A DNA stretch of 64,000 nt from Mytilinidion resinicola (lineage: Eukaryota > Ascomycota > Dothideomycetes > Mytilinidiales > Mytilinidiaceae): positions 813,613 to 877,612 of the forward strand of contig NW_022985451.1 of assembly GCF_010093595.1 (NCBI RefSeq), read 5' to 3'. Shown piece by piece: positions 33,017 to 43,644 of this stretch; position 1 is the stretch's first letter, and every line of letters starts with the position of its first letter. The position numbers were made by a program, and so were the translations under genes. The notes under the pieces were generated by a model. It saw nothing but the letters and a program-made list of their open reading frames with translations, searched no databases and had not been told where the DNA came from.

Positions 33017-33787
33017 ATGTCCTCTGAAGCGCCAGCCTCCAATGCAAAGCATACAGCCGCCTCATTCCCTTTCCTAGAACTTCCTGTAGAACTCCGTCTA
33101 CACATATACCGATATCTGGCCCCAAATAACCCAGTAGAGCCATGGACTATCTACAATCCCAAGCCGCTTCGCAATGATGGAGAGAAGTGCCATCCGGTCA
33201 TTCTTCGCACATGCCGGACAATCTACAACGAAGCCCTCGGGGAATGGTACGGCGGGGTGGAATACCAGATGTTCGCGTGCAATGAATCCATAGGACTTCA
33301 TCCACGGACCGTCATTCGGACTGCCGCTATTCATGCCGGATTGGCCTCCCCTCATCCAGGCCTGTGGGCTATAAAGGCGTTACGGCTGCATATTGTACTC
33401 CCGACACAGCCCGTACTGAAAGCTCTGGAAGGGATAGATCCAATCGATTGCGCATTGGTGGATGAGGTGTTGCCGACCTTGGTGAAGTGGCTCAGTCACC
33501 CAGAGAGCCGGCTCCGAGAGCTTCATATAAGAGTCGAGCTACCGCCGCGTTTGCTCCATAACCTACGTCTACGTCCTCATGATATCTCGAAGATATACGC
33601 GTGGCTACTCAAACCTCTGCATGCTATGAGAGGGCTGGAAAACGTTTCGCTGGCGTTTGTTTTTTGGGGCATGGGAAGAGGTGTGCCATATTCAAGCGCC
33701 GCAGCGAGATATCGCGTCACGGAATTCCGTCGTTTGGGGGATGAGTATAAGCAGTCACTTGTAGCAGACATATGTAAGGAGCCGTAA
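33017..33787 (+). CDS. 2EXR/F-box-like hypothetical protein
   Basis: Single exon, 256 residues. The N-terminal FPFLELPVELRLHIYRYLAP is the hallmark of the fungal 2EXR/F-box-like domain, and LRTCRTIYNEALGEWYGGVE is its usual second box. The rest (ESRLRELHIRVELPPRLLHN, GLENVSLAFVFWGMG) looks like irregular leucine-rich segments. F-box proteins recruit substrates to SCF ligases, but 2EXR members are largely uncharacterised and Skp1 binding is not established. Such genes are numerous and variable in filamentous ascomycetes. ATG chosen as first in frame; no lesion. Confidence 0.75.
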   Translation: MSSEAPASNAKHTAASFPFLELPVELRLHIYRYLAPNNPVEPWTIYNPKPLRNDGEKCHPVILRTCRTIYNEALGEWYGGVEYQMFACNESIGLHPRTVIRTAAIHAGLASPHPGLWAIKALRLHIVLPTQPVLKALEGIDPIDCALVDEVLPTLVKWLSHPESRLRELHIRVELPPRLLHNLRLRPHDISKIYAWLLKPLHAMRGLENVSLAFVFWGMGRGVPYSSAAARYRVTEFRRLGDEYKQSLVADICKEP

Positions 33788-34585
33788 CAGTCCTGTATAC
33801 GAAGCTATTTGTTTGATGGACGGCAATTCTCAATTTGTCAATCTGAGCTCGTTCATCACAATTCAAGAAAGGAGCCATGATTGACAATCAAATGTTTTGA
33901 TTCCTAACGTTCATATTTACCCTTGTCGGATGACTTCCTGCTTTCTGACGAGGAAACGCTCCTCATACCCTTTCTTCTCTTCCGTATCCACACGCCATCC
34001 TCTTGCAACCTAGTAACATGACAACCGGCCGGACTTTACACCGTTCTTCAGATTCAATTACTTCCCTCACCAGCCTCTTAGGAGCTGTGATGAGCAAGTG
34101 CCGAGAGCAGGTGAAAGAGCTATAATCCCAATGAGGCACAATTGGTCTTGGCAAGCCCGACCACGCCGAACGCCGACTGTACCGAATACGGAACGTTCGG
34201 CTAGACGGAAAGCTTGGATTTTTACTTCCTATCCGAGTGGATCAAACGAACAGGTATGTGGGTTTAGTCACGTCATGAAACGATTTCTCTGCAGCAGAGT
34301 TCATTTCTAACTTCATTGATTGGTTCAATGGCGCAGATCAATGAATGCTTAGAAATGCGGCGCTGAATAATGTCAAATACTAGTTAAGCGCACCTCGCAT
34401 TTCTAACGTGTTACAAAAACTAAGCTCATTGATAGCCTCAAGCTCGGAAGATACGGTATAAGAAGGTGGAGTTCGTTGCTTAGCATCATCGCATCACAGT
34501 TCGTCGATTCAGTTGTGTAGCAGCATTCTCGGCCTTCTCAATTGCTCAACATTACTTCTCCAAGATCAATCTCTCACAAATTAAC
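33788..34585. other. Intergenic
   Basis: No gene seen. Segments near 34,330-34,410 (GCTTAGAAATGCGG and GCATTTCTAA) form an imperfect inverted pair of about 10 bases, too short to interpret. Confidence 0.4.
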
Positions 34586-35796
34586 ATGGCGTCTACCAAG
34601 GTTCTTATCACTGGTGTGACAGGATTTATCGGGGGATCTGTGCTGAGCACCTTACTCGAAACCCAATTTGCATCTCTCAAGAATATTAAGCTTGCGGGAG
34701 TGGTTCGCGGCGAAAATAATGCCTCGGTACTAAAAAGCAAGGGTATTCAGCCCGAGATTATCCAGGGCATTGAGGATTTGGGCCTGCTTCGCAAGATTGC
34801 AAGAGAATACGATGGTGGGTTGATTTCTATGCTTTTCTGCACCTTTAGACCAGATGTTGCTAATACTTTCCCTCTAGTCATCATCAATTCTGCCTTCGCA
34901 TTTCAAACCGAAGCCGCGAAGGCCCTTCTTCGCGGTCTCGGTGACCGAAGCAAGCAGACTGGAAAGCAGCTGCATTTCATTCAGGTTGGCAATATCCACA
35001 TCCCTCGCATTAATTAGATTAACTAAGTTTCCATAGGAAACTGGAACTTCCAACATTGCCGACCGCCCCATAACCGGTACATACCACGAAGACCGCGTCT
35101 TCTCCGACAAGGACGACATCTACAGCTATCTAGAGGAGCGCAACGCAGCAGAAGAGTACGCGCAACGAACCACCAATATCGTGATCCCTCAACTAGGCCT
35201 CGAACTCGGCGTCAAAACGTACATAATCCAATCACCAACGATCTACGGAATCGGGACTGGCTTCTTCCGCAAGACTTCCATTCAAATACCAGTCTTGACA
35301 CGTGCGGCTATCAAAGCCGGTCAAGCGTTGCTGCTTGGCGATGGGAAGGCGGTATGGGATTATATCCACATTGCCGACCTGTCGACGATGTTTGAGTTCT
35401 TGCTTGCGAAGATCTTGGATGGAGATAGGATTCCGTCAGGCAAAGAGGGGATGTATTTCTCAGAGACGGGGCGTTATGCTTGGAGAGATCTTATGCAAGG
35501 AATTGCGGATGCTGGAAAGGACCTGGGGGTCCTCAAAACTAATGAGCTTAAGCCGATTACCTTGGAAGAGGGTGTTCAGGTAGGATATGGATCGAGTGCT
35601 CCGTTTGTTGAGCTGGCATATGCTTCCAAGTAAGCTTCTATTTACCTCGAAGTTTCCAATTGCTAACGGGCCGTTTGCTAGTTCGCGGAGCAGAGCCCAT
35701 AAAATCAGGGAGCTGGGCTGGAAACCTCAAAAGACTGAAGAGGATTTCCAGAAGAACTTCCGCGACGATTTCGTCGCCGTGTTGATCCAACAGTAG
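34586..35796 (+). CDS. NAD(P)-dependent epimerase/dehydratase (extended SDR)
   Basis: Exons 34586-34814, 34878-34984, 35037-35629 and 35682-35796 give 347 residues. The Rossmann start VLITGVTGFIGGSVL has the extended-SDR TGxxGxxG pattern. DVIINSAFAFQTEAAKALL is the strand-4 region. The residues after the second intron (ETGTSNIADRPITGTYHEDR) correspond to the substrate loop. VKTYIIQSPTIYGIGTGFF and WDYIHIADLSTMFEFLLAKI are typical of fungal relatives. A classical YxxxK is not obvious; the stretch SYLEERNAAEEYAQRT sits where it should be, so catalysis may be atypical or the protein may be a nucleotide-binding sensor of the NmrA-like type. It looks intact and could serve secondary metabolism or detoxification; substrate unknown. 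Confidence 0.85.
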
Positions 35797-36121
35797 ATTA
35801 GTTCTGCATTTCACACCTAGCATGCTGTTTTGTCAAGATTAGAGTTACCATTTCAGGCCACCTGTTCAGGCCCCCAGCCTAAGAGGTCCTTCGCTCGGCA
35901 ATCAAGGCAGCAGTATTATACCTGCTGAGTACCACGTCTCTTGAATAATAATCACATACATACTCTTCTATTATTGCGAGACTTTGAGTTGAAACCCAAC
36001 ATTTTCCAACTGCAGATACCTGAAATAGGCGTCTCATCTCACAGATATTATATGCGTCCTTCATCATCAAACTCGCTTTTCCTAGTGCTTACTATCTTTA
36101 CTTCTTTACCTTCAAGATACA

Positions 36122-37804
36122 ATGCCTCCTGGGTTAACGCGGAAGCGATTGTTCCTCGGGCTTGCCTCTATTCTACTATACATAACCTTAATCCCAAATC
36201 CTTTGCATAGTTACATCCGCAGGAGACAAACCTACAACCCCTTCAGAGCATACTCTTCCAACCCATCCTCAACCACCCCTTTGACTTTGCCAGGTTCGCT
36301 CATACTGGCCCCGTTCTCACCATCCATAAATTGCATTGAATGGCTCCAGCAAATGAACGACACAATCATCTACCCCTTCGGTGTGTTCCCCCATGACTAC
36401 GGTGCACTCGAACTCGCAAGCTGCATTGCAAGAGAGGAGGCCATGGAAATAAACGCACGCATAAGACACATTCAAGTCGCTTTTCCCTTGTCAGGCTCGC
36501 CTCAGGCATACCTGACGCCTCTGCAAGATATCATGGTTCTTTTACCGAACTTAGAGACTGTCAGGTATGATCACCTATGAAATTGTTTCGTTAGGAAAGA
36601 CTAATACCAATGATGCAATAGTTGGTCTTCGTGGAACTGGCCCATCATCGACGACCTCACGTCATGGGCTAAAGAGCACAAATCGAACGTTAAAACGCAG
36701 ACCATTGACCGGACGGTGCGCCCCTTCGAGGGATGCCAAAGCACTCTGCAAGTAGGCGCCTCTTACGATGGTAACGACGAGCTATTTGTAGTGGACCAAG
36801 CCTATGATATCCTCACTACCTTCCCAAAAGTTGAGTCGCTGTCGCTCTCTTTCGCTCAAGGCGGGTGCCTGGTTGAGTTGTCCAATCCCTGGTCCTCCAA
36901 CTTTCGATGGTACGACACCTTCCCCTCTTTGGATTACCTGGAACTATCGGACTATCGCTGGGACGACATATGCGGTAACAAGAAAGAATCGGTAGCGAGC
37001 TGGAAAAAGCATATAGACTGGACCAAGTTGCGAACTCTGGATATCGACCTGCCCCCAAATTCATTCTTGGACGTATTTAAAGGCGAGGAGCTACTCCAGA
37101 GCCTTGAGTCCCTAACCCTCCGCCCCAAATGGAGCTTCCGGGGCAACGAAACCACCTTCTGCAAATTCGACGACGAAGCAACTCAACTCCGCGCAAACTA
37201 CACTGCCTTCATAACCTCTCTGCGTCCCCTGCGCGAGCTCAGCATATCAGGCATGGGCAAACACCTCGATATAGTTCCAATTCTAGAGCGCCACGGCACC
37301 ACGCTTCGTAAACTCAGCATCCACGAATTCGAGCGCGACTGTCCCAATCGAACACGCCCCTACCTCGTTCATCAACTAGCACAAATCCGGGAATATGCGC
37401 CATTTCTGCACACGCTCGAACTCGACTTCATCCGTGGCCCTACCGGCTGGCCTGGAGACTCGATCGAGGAGCTCGCCGATTTTGAACAGCTGCGGGAGCT
37501 GACGATGCATTTTGACCTCGAGGACCCGGAGTGGCAGATGCGGAACCTAGAGTGTGTGGCTAGGAGCGAGCATCCAGAGAAGTGCCCGCTTGTTGCAGCA
37601 CTCGCGGAGCCGCGCCTGAACCTACCGGATGCTAGAAAAATGTTTAGATATCTGATACAGCTGGGAACTATGACGAATGAAAATGAGAGCTGGGAAAAGA
37701 TTTGGACGTTTACGACGGGGGAGTGTGGGAGGAGGCAAGGTGGGGGGACGAGGTTTCGGGAAGATTATGTGCCGATGCCTAGGCAAGGTCGTGTGTTCGT
37801 ATAA
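36122..37804 (+). CDS. LRR-like hypothetical protein with N-terminal signal or anchor
   Basis: Exons 36122-36564 and 36622-37804 join in phase (AG|T, giving ETVSWSSWNWPIIDDL) to 541 residues. The N-terminus MPPGLTRKRLFLGLASILLY is a signal peptide or membrane anchor. Later segments show irregular leucine-rich patterning: FPKVESLSLSFAQGG, FPSLDYLELSDYRW, LRTLDIDLPPNSFLD, LESLTLRPKWSF, LRELSISGMGKHLDI and FEQLRELTMHFDLED. This is like the LRR parts of fungal F-box-related proteins, although no F-box is seen. Function unknown; possibly a secreted or ER-lumen protein. The C-terminus is Gly/Arg-rich. Confidence 0.7.
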
Positions 37805-38710
37805 GGGAGAGGGGAAACGAGTACACGAAAAGGATATACGTTGTGTGGGGTGGGATGAGGATACGTCTGGCTTATATGTTCATGAGATGCCGCCTGAGGA
37901 TACGACCACCTATAGTGCCGACGACGAGTATTGGTGGTCGATTTCTGATTGGAGTCTACGGGAGCGTCGGCCTGGGAATACTCATAATCTAGCCATCCTT
38001 CCACAGGGCCTTGATCACTAATTAGTCACTTTCCTCTTGCAAAGTCATCCCATAAACTTACTTCAAATTTAAAACCTTTGAATTGAACTCCTCCAATATC
38101 CTCACCTGTTTTTATTAGACTCGCTATCTCCTCCATGCCCTCACTCACTTTGACCCCCTTCTTCCACCGAATACGGAATTAAACTTGTCCCACAAACTGC
38201 GCAAACATGATACATCAATACCTTTCTAAGAAATCTACATTCCTTCACCAAAGTTTGGTAACGTATCTAATGCCCCAATTTTAATGGTCGAGAGGAAATT
38301 GCTTGATTGAGGTATGCACGGTCATATTACCCATTAAGAACACAAAAAGATCAGTCACAAGTTGAGATGATGGGCGGGCTGAGGGATGGGTAAGGGCATG
38401 CGCGAAAGACGACGGCAGGGCAGTGGCAATTGCCAGTGTACATTTGGGAAGGCATAGACAACACACGGGGGAGAGAGTGCCCGAGAAAAACAACACGGGT
38501 GTCAGGCCGGGGGACAATTCAGACATAGAAGACTGGAATATATATGAGTTAAGCTCCACCACGTGTTTCCATGCTCGTATAATTACAGCCTTGCTCCTCT
38601 TTACAAACCTCCAGTTCACCCTCAAACGCCCCGGGTTGTGTTTAAACACTCTTCCCATCCATCTCCTTCAACGTCAAGCTCTTCAAATCCACATCCTCTA
38701 ACGCCCGCGC
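37805..38710. other. Intergenic between convergent genes
   Basis: Downstream regions of the LRR-like gene (plus) and the GFA gene (minus). No independent gene seen. Confidence 0.4.
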
Positions 38711-38737
38711 CTAAGACCCCATTAGCCTCCCCCTCCT

Positions 38738-38786
<49 letters not shown>

Positions 38787-39206
38787 ACAACACCTGGGCA
38801 ATCACTCACATTAATAGCCTTCATGTCCCCAGTCGCACACATCAAGCTCGTCCCACACGTCGGGCAGAAGTAATGCGGGAACTTCCCGCTGCCGAACTTG
38901 TACTCCTGCAACACCCCACCGACGTTAGTCTGACCGTTTCCACTACCCTTCAGATCCACGCTTCCGGATAGCGAGGGTACATGCCTTCATCTTATCCTCC
39001 CCGCTACTAAACTCAACCGAGCTGCTCGGACACACAGCAAGCAGGTACGCATTTCGCGTGCAAATCGAGCAGTTGCAGTTGATAGCCGCTTGCGCGGGAT
39101 CGTCGAGAGGTGGAGAGAAGGTGGCCGTGAAGGCGATGAGCCCGCAGTGGCAGCTACCTTTATAGGTTTTGGACGCAGCGGGAGTTGCAGCTGGGGCGTC
39201 GGCCAT
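38711..39206 (-). CDS. GFA-domain (glutathione-dependent formaldehyde-activating-like) protein
   Basis: Exons 39206-38985 and 38905-38711 give 138 residues, normal for the CENP-V/GFA family. Zinc ligands are GSCHCGLIAF, INCNCSICTRNAYLL and HYFCPTCGTSLMC. The intron 38984-38906 begins GCATGT, not GT, and ends TTGCAG with a perfect GACTAAC branch site. Splicing it joins SGEDKMK to EYKFGSGKFPHYF exactly as in relatives, so I take it as a GC-AG intron. Reading straight through instead would need a frameshift. GFA-like enzymes are carbon-sulfur lyases or S-hydroxymethylglutathione-type enzymes; the substrate here is unknown. The C-terminus after VVD is a run of about 16 aspartates encoded by a microsatellite, then RRGRLMGS, a tail not shared with the family. 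Confidence 0.8.
38738..38786. repeat. (ATC)n microsatellite encoding poly-Asp
   Basis: About 16 uninterrupted trinucleotide units inside the last exon of the GFA gene. On the minus strand they read GAT (Asp). Length is expected to vary between strains. Confidence 0.92.
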
Positions 39207-39847
39207 ATCTGCTGAGTTGTTTCTTCTGCTATGGACAAGGTAGAGGGTTCTTCAGAGAGAGGAGAGAAGGCAAGGATGGAGGAGTGAGGCGGAGCAGGGC
39301 GGTGGTGGTTTAAGGAAGGCTGAGGTTGCCTTCTTTGCCTTTTTATAGAGATCAAGGCATCGGCCGACGAAGCTCGACAAAGGCCTTCGTTTCCTTGCTT
39401 TTTCTGAGGCGCGAGACGATAGTTCAGCTGAACTACTTTAGCGGAGTTGTGAGGGGCAGCGACGCGCCATCCTGCAGGTCTCTGAGCGATGATAGGTGAC
39501 GCGTAGGCACGAAGTCAGGTGAGTGGCGTTTTAGCGTCCCGGATACAGGCCAGATGAGTCAGGTCTTATCGAAGCAATTAGTGAAACAGGGAATGCCCTG
39601 ATCTGAGGAGATATTATCGCTAACGTATAAATGGATTCTGAGAGTCTAGATATGGCAGTACGGAAGCAAGGAGTCTGCAGATTGAAGAGAAGAAGCGTGC
39701 ATGGCAATTGGAAGATCTTTCTTTCCGTATTTATACATGTGTCTATGTTTACATATCTATGCTTGAGCCTGAGTTCCCGAGTTCGCCAACGTACTTAAAC
39801 CGGGAATGGATGCCAATGGGCTCTTGCTGGGAGGGGCGTATGCACGG
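39207..39847. other. Intergenic
   Basis: Promoter side of the GFA gene and downstream region of COQ6. No other feature seen. Confidence 0.4.
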
Positions 39848-41488
39848 CTACCTTATCCCCGCAGCCTTCTGCATGAAGAATCCTTTCAGTGGTCCCATCA
39901 TGTTGACTGCTGAAAGCCCAACACTCCTCAATGGGACGAGAGGGCCAGATTCCACGCTATACAGCCTGTGTAGCTTATCGCACACCCCAAGCAGAGCATT
40001 GTTCTCTGCGTAACGCTCACTGTTATACGGCTCGAGTGAGAGAACAGATCCTATATCCTGGCCGTGCAGGACTGCGGTCTCGATTGTGCGTACAAGGGCT
40101 GCGGCATCGCCTTGACCTTGGTTAAGGCCTTGGCCAGCGAGAGGGTGGATGGTATGGGCAGCGTCTCTGTAACTGATGCGTTAGCTCTGGATTGTATTGG
40201 CGGTATGTATAGAAGGAGCTTACCCGACCAGTGCCACCCTCTCTCCGGTATAAGTGTCAGCATGCCTCATCTTCAGAGGGAAACTAGCCACGCTGCCCTC
40301 CTGAACGTTCAAGACCTTCATCGGGACATTTCCTTCGTTGACAGGCGTGTGTTGCTCTCGCCACGCAACCTCTTCCTGCTGACCTTCCTGTAGCGTATGT
40401 AGATAATCCAAATCGACGGTCGAAAGTCTAAACGCCGCGTTCACCATGGCTATGAAGTCTACCGAAGATAACGACTTCAATTTCGCAGCTCGTTCTGGCG
40501 TTGTCGACCACACAAGCGTAGCCATGTTGCCCGGAAGAGGGAGCATAGCAACCGGGCCAGTGGGTAGAAAGCGTTGGTACGCAATCTTATGGTCCTTTCC
40601 GCCCCAGCCTAGGCCTTCGAGCTTCAACGATGCGACTACACCATGTCGGTTGTAATCAAAACCACGACTTGGTATTCCCGCAAATGTTCTGACAGGGCTA
40701 TTCGCTCCATCAGCTCCTACCAGCAGCCGTGCTGCCAGCGTCTTGCCATTGCTCAATGTCAACGCCGGCCATGACCGCAAGTCTAGATCAGGCGTCTCTT
40801 GTCCAAGCTCAATCGACTCGACACGCGCGGGGGAATGTGTGGTTACACCGCCGAGTTCTGATAGTCGAGAGAGCAGTGTGGTGGTTGTGTTGAGGTTTTC
40901 TATCATGTAGGCAATCGTGGTAGGTTGGGAAGGGTTTCGTGGTTTCCAGGGAGTTCGTGCGGAGTCCCAGTCAAAGGAGATTCTAGAGTCGCTCACGCCG
41001 TCCCATACTTGCATCTCCTGGTACGGCTGGACGCGTGACAAGTCGACATGGGACCATGCTCCGATATCTATCCCAGAAATCAGCATCAGCGTCGAGGAAC
41101 AACTCTCTACTGGGGAAGTTCTTGTACCTTGCAAGTTCTTTACAGATGCTGGGGTTAGGGAACTACACCGGTTCGAGAATACATCAGGCGAAGCGTTCTT
41201 AAGCTGGTTCTTCTGCAAGTCCTGTCCTTCAATCAGGGCAACTTTGAGGTTTGATGTCGTTTTTGAGGCGCCTGAAAGCTATTAGGACTAGCTCATGATG
41301 TAAAAGACCTTCCATTCCCAATACCACATACGCAATGCCGTGAGCAAACTCAATCCGGCCGGGCCTCCACCTACACAAACTACATCGTAAAGCTCTGGGT
41401 TCGCCGCTGTAGACGCAAAACTGCGTGCGTGGACGGCTCTCAATACACGGCGAGGCACGTATGACCGGATCGGTATTCGAGGTGGCAT
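39848..41488 (-). CDS. COQ6: Ubiquinone biosynthesis monooxygenase COQ6 (mitochondrial)
   Basis: Exons 41488-41332, 41271-41128, 41067-40224 and 40166-39848 give 487 residues. The first about 30 residues are rich in Arg and Ser with no acidic residue (RSYVPRRVLRAVHARSFAST), a mitochondrial presequence. FAD-binding motifs follow in order: YDVVCVGGGPAGLSLLTALR (dinucleotide fold), LLVGADGANSPVR (DG box) and DAAHTIHPLAGQGLNQGQGD (GD box). NIADR-like SDR features are absent, so this is the UbiH/Coq6 class. The enzyme hydroxylates C5 of the benzoquinone ring precursor of coenzyme Q at the inner membrane with ferredoxin-derived electrons. QPTTIAYMIENLNTTTTLLS and VKNLQDIGAWSHVD agree with Coq6. No lesion. 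Upstream frame continues beyond the ATG but has no better start. Confidence 0.92.
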
Positions 41489-42459
41489 TACAAGCCTAAT
41501 TGAATAGAGTTCATTAGTGGAAGAGGTAAGTTGACGTACAAGAGGGTTGATGGTTTTGGTGGTGTCATTGAAGAAGAAGCTTGGACCGCGAGCTGCTACA
41601 ACCATCTCTCTAGTATGCCGTATACCTCGACTTTATCCCATCTCTCCTTCAGCACCACATCTACATGATCATCTTCTTCGAGCTAGGAAACGACGCAGAC
41701 CTCATTTATCACACTAGAACTCTCTTAGAGCCCTTCTAGAAGCTGTCTACCATGAAATTCCCCACGGAGACAACGTCTGGATTCCCAGTAAACCGCCGAA
41801 GAAGACGCCGAAATGGGTCCTCAAATAACTGTCTCCAAAGAGACCTAATACTTTAAGACGAATGGTTCGCATAGCTACTTCAAATCTACTCGGAAAGACC
41901 CAATAGTTCCTAAGTTCTATGCATGTTTGGTTCAATGGCTCGGTCCGAACCCCTCGACCCCATCATCGACCCAGAAAATCTCAACTTGGCGTATCCACAA
42001 CTCAAACTTTCTCGCGTCAGAGTATGCAGTTTCGGAATGCTCCTTGAGTACTTCCAAGGCTCAGCATAGCAGGAGAGCGAATCAGATGTCATGTAAAGAG
42101 GTGCAACCTGAACCTGCTTCCGTGTGATGGATTTCTAAAAACTATTTTTCGTGGCATTGGCAGCTAAATAAAACATGAACTTCGATTCGACATACTGCTG
42201 ATCTACCTCCTAAAGCCTCCCTAAAGGCAAGTGTCGTAATTGGCACACCTACTACCCACGGTATCGTGTTTCGTCGGCCTCCAATTCCGACGTAGTAGTG
42301 TCCAAATTGGCGCCGGTCCCAGCCTCCTGTGTTTCCCTACTCAAAAGCATTGCTTCCCACCCCATGGATCCCTTTTCCTGTGTTCTCGAATCGTCCGCAG
42401 AGATCTTTGCCACTTCTTCTATTTCGTACTGTACTATCGCATAAGGTCTCTCTCGCAAC
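41489..42459. other. Intergenic, divergent promoter region
   Basis: Between COQ6 (minus) and the next plus-strand gene. Short frames only. Confidence 0.4.
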
Positions 42460-43326
42460 ATGGCTGTGTATTATGCAAAACGACAACGGATTGTGGACGA
42501 CCTGTTTGACGCAGATGTACCTCCAGCAAACTCTCCTGCTCACTCTGTAATCGTCAAACGCAATTCTGCGATCGCCAGACTGCCTCTACGGAATGGCTTC
42601 GATTCGCAGCGAGCGCATCGACCTAGTACAGTTCAATCGCTACACACCCCGCAGAACGATCCATTGTGGTTAGAGGCGCCGAGCCCGAAACGGCGAAAGA
42701 CTTCCTTCCGTCGTCGAGCAAGCGTGTGGGTCCTCGGCCCCAGGATAGACAAGGGAAAGGGAAAGGCTAAGATGGAAGAGGACTTCGAGAGGGGGAGGTC
42801 AGAGCCCTTGGGCAACGGAGACCCACTTGCAGTGTGTGAGCAAGATGCTCTTTTTACGGATAATCTCCCGAGGCATGTGCGGGCAAAATCTATGCCAGAT
42901 TTGGCTCAAACAGCTTCCAAACCCGCAGTAGACGCCCCACGCCGATATACAATCGCCATCACCAACTTTTTATACGATGCACTGAAGAAGCTAGGGTTTA
43001 GAAAAGAAACTCAAGATCAAACTCCCCCAGGCAGCTTCGAGGAGCACGGAATGGCTGGTGGTCTCCGCTTTGACCCAGAGAGCTCTGACTCGATTCGACA
43101 CGATGGGCCTAGTGATTTCTGGAAGAAGAAGGAGTATCAGGACCGTCCGTATGAGCTGTGTCCGAAGTACAGTGACGAGTTAGAGCGGAGGAGTGGCGAG
43201 ACGATGCCCACCAACCAGAGCCGCCGAAACAGCCAGACCAGCAGGATTGAAAGCATCAGGAGTACCCTGAGCAACCTGGCCAATCATACCAACAATAGCA
43301 ACGGGTCTACATCAAATGCGGGTTGA
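42460..43326 (+). CDS. Hypothetical basic, probably nuclear protein
   Basis: Single exon, 288 residues from ATG 42460. Composition is Ser/Arg/Pro-rich with clusters that look like nuclear localisation signals (PSPKRRKTSFRRRASVWVLG and DKGKGKAKMEED), a conserved-looking helix YTIAITNFLYDALKKLGFRK, and a polar C-terminus (NNSNGSTSNAG). Mostly disordered. I do not recognise a family. Codon choice and the absence of stops support a real gene. Confidence 0.6.
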   Translation: MAVYYAKRQRIVDDLFDADVPPANSPAHSVIVKRNSAIARLPLRNGFDSQRAHRPSTVQSLHTPQNDPLWLEAPSPKRRKTSFRRRASVWVLGPRIDKGKGKAKMEEDFERGRSEPLGNGDPLAVCEQDALFTDNLPRHVRAKSMPDLAQTASKPAVDAPRRYTIAITNFLYDALKKLGFRKETQDQTPPGSFEEHGMAGGLRFDPESSDSIRHDGPSDFWKKKEYQDRPYELCPKYSDELERRSGETMPTNQSRRNSQTSRIESIRSTLSNLANHTNNSNGSTSNAG

Positions 43327-43356
43327 TAGTGGCCACATGTCACTACCTCACTTTCT

Positions 43357-43644
43357 GTGCCTCTCGAAACCTATATGGGTAACGTTTGTCACACGATTCA
43401 ACCCTCGCACGCTGTTTCGCGTTTTGCCGCTCGCTGGAGCTTGGAAAGATCTTCGATGTGGTGGAAAAACCCTGTCCGACCAGGCCGTGATTTTATTGGC
43501 CCTGTCTACCGCTTTGCTTCCATGGGTATCGACCACCTCGTGTCCGTGATGCAGTCCTCCTTTCGAGACAGAATGCGCGGCATGATCGAATTCCCGGCAC
43601 GGAAACCCGATGAGAATACAATAACGATCAACGGAACCGTCTGA
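43357..43644 (+). CDS. Possible small ORF or extra exon, hypothetical
   Basis: A 95-codon frame 30 bp downstream of the preceding stop with protein-like composition (FAARWSLERSSMWWKNP, then PGRDFIGPVYRFASMG and VMQSSFRDRMRGMIEF). It could be a second exon of the gene before it if the TGA at 43324-43326 is spliced out, or a separate small gene. No family recognised. Confidence 0.3.
   Translation: MPLETYMGNVCHTIQPSHAVSRFAARWSLERSSMWWKNPVRPGRDFIGPVYRFASMGIDHLVSVMQSSFRDRMRGMIEFPARKPDENTITINGTV

Noticed and set aside
38563..38814. Plus-strand ORF with poly-His tail
   Set aside because: Shadow of the (ATC)n microsatellite opposite the GFA exon; no conserved content.
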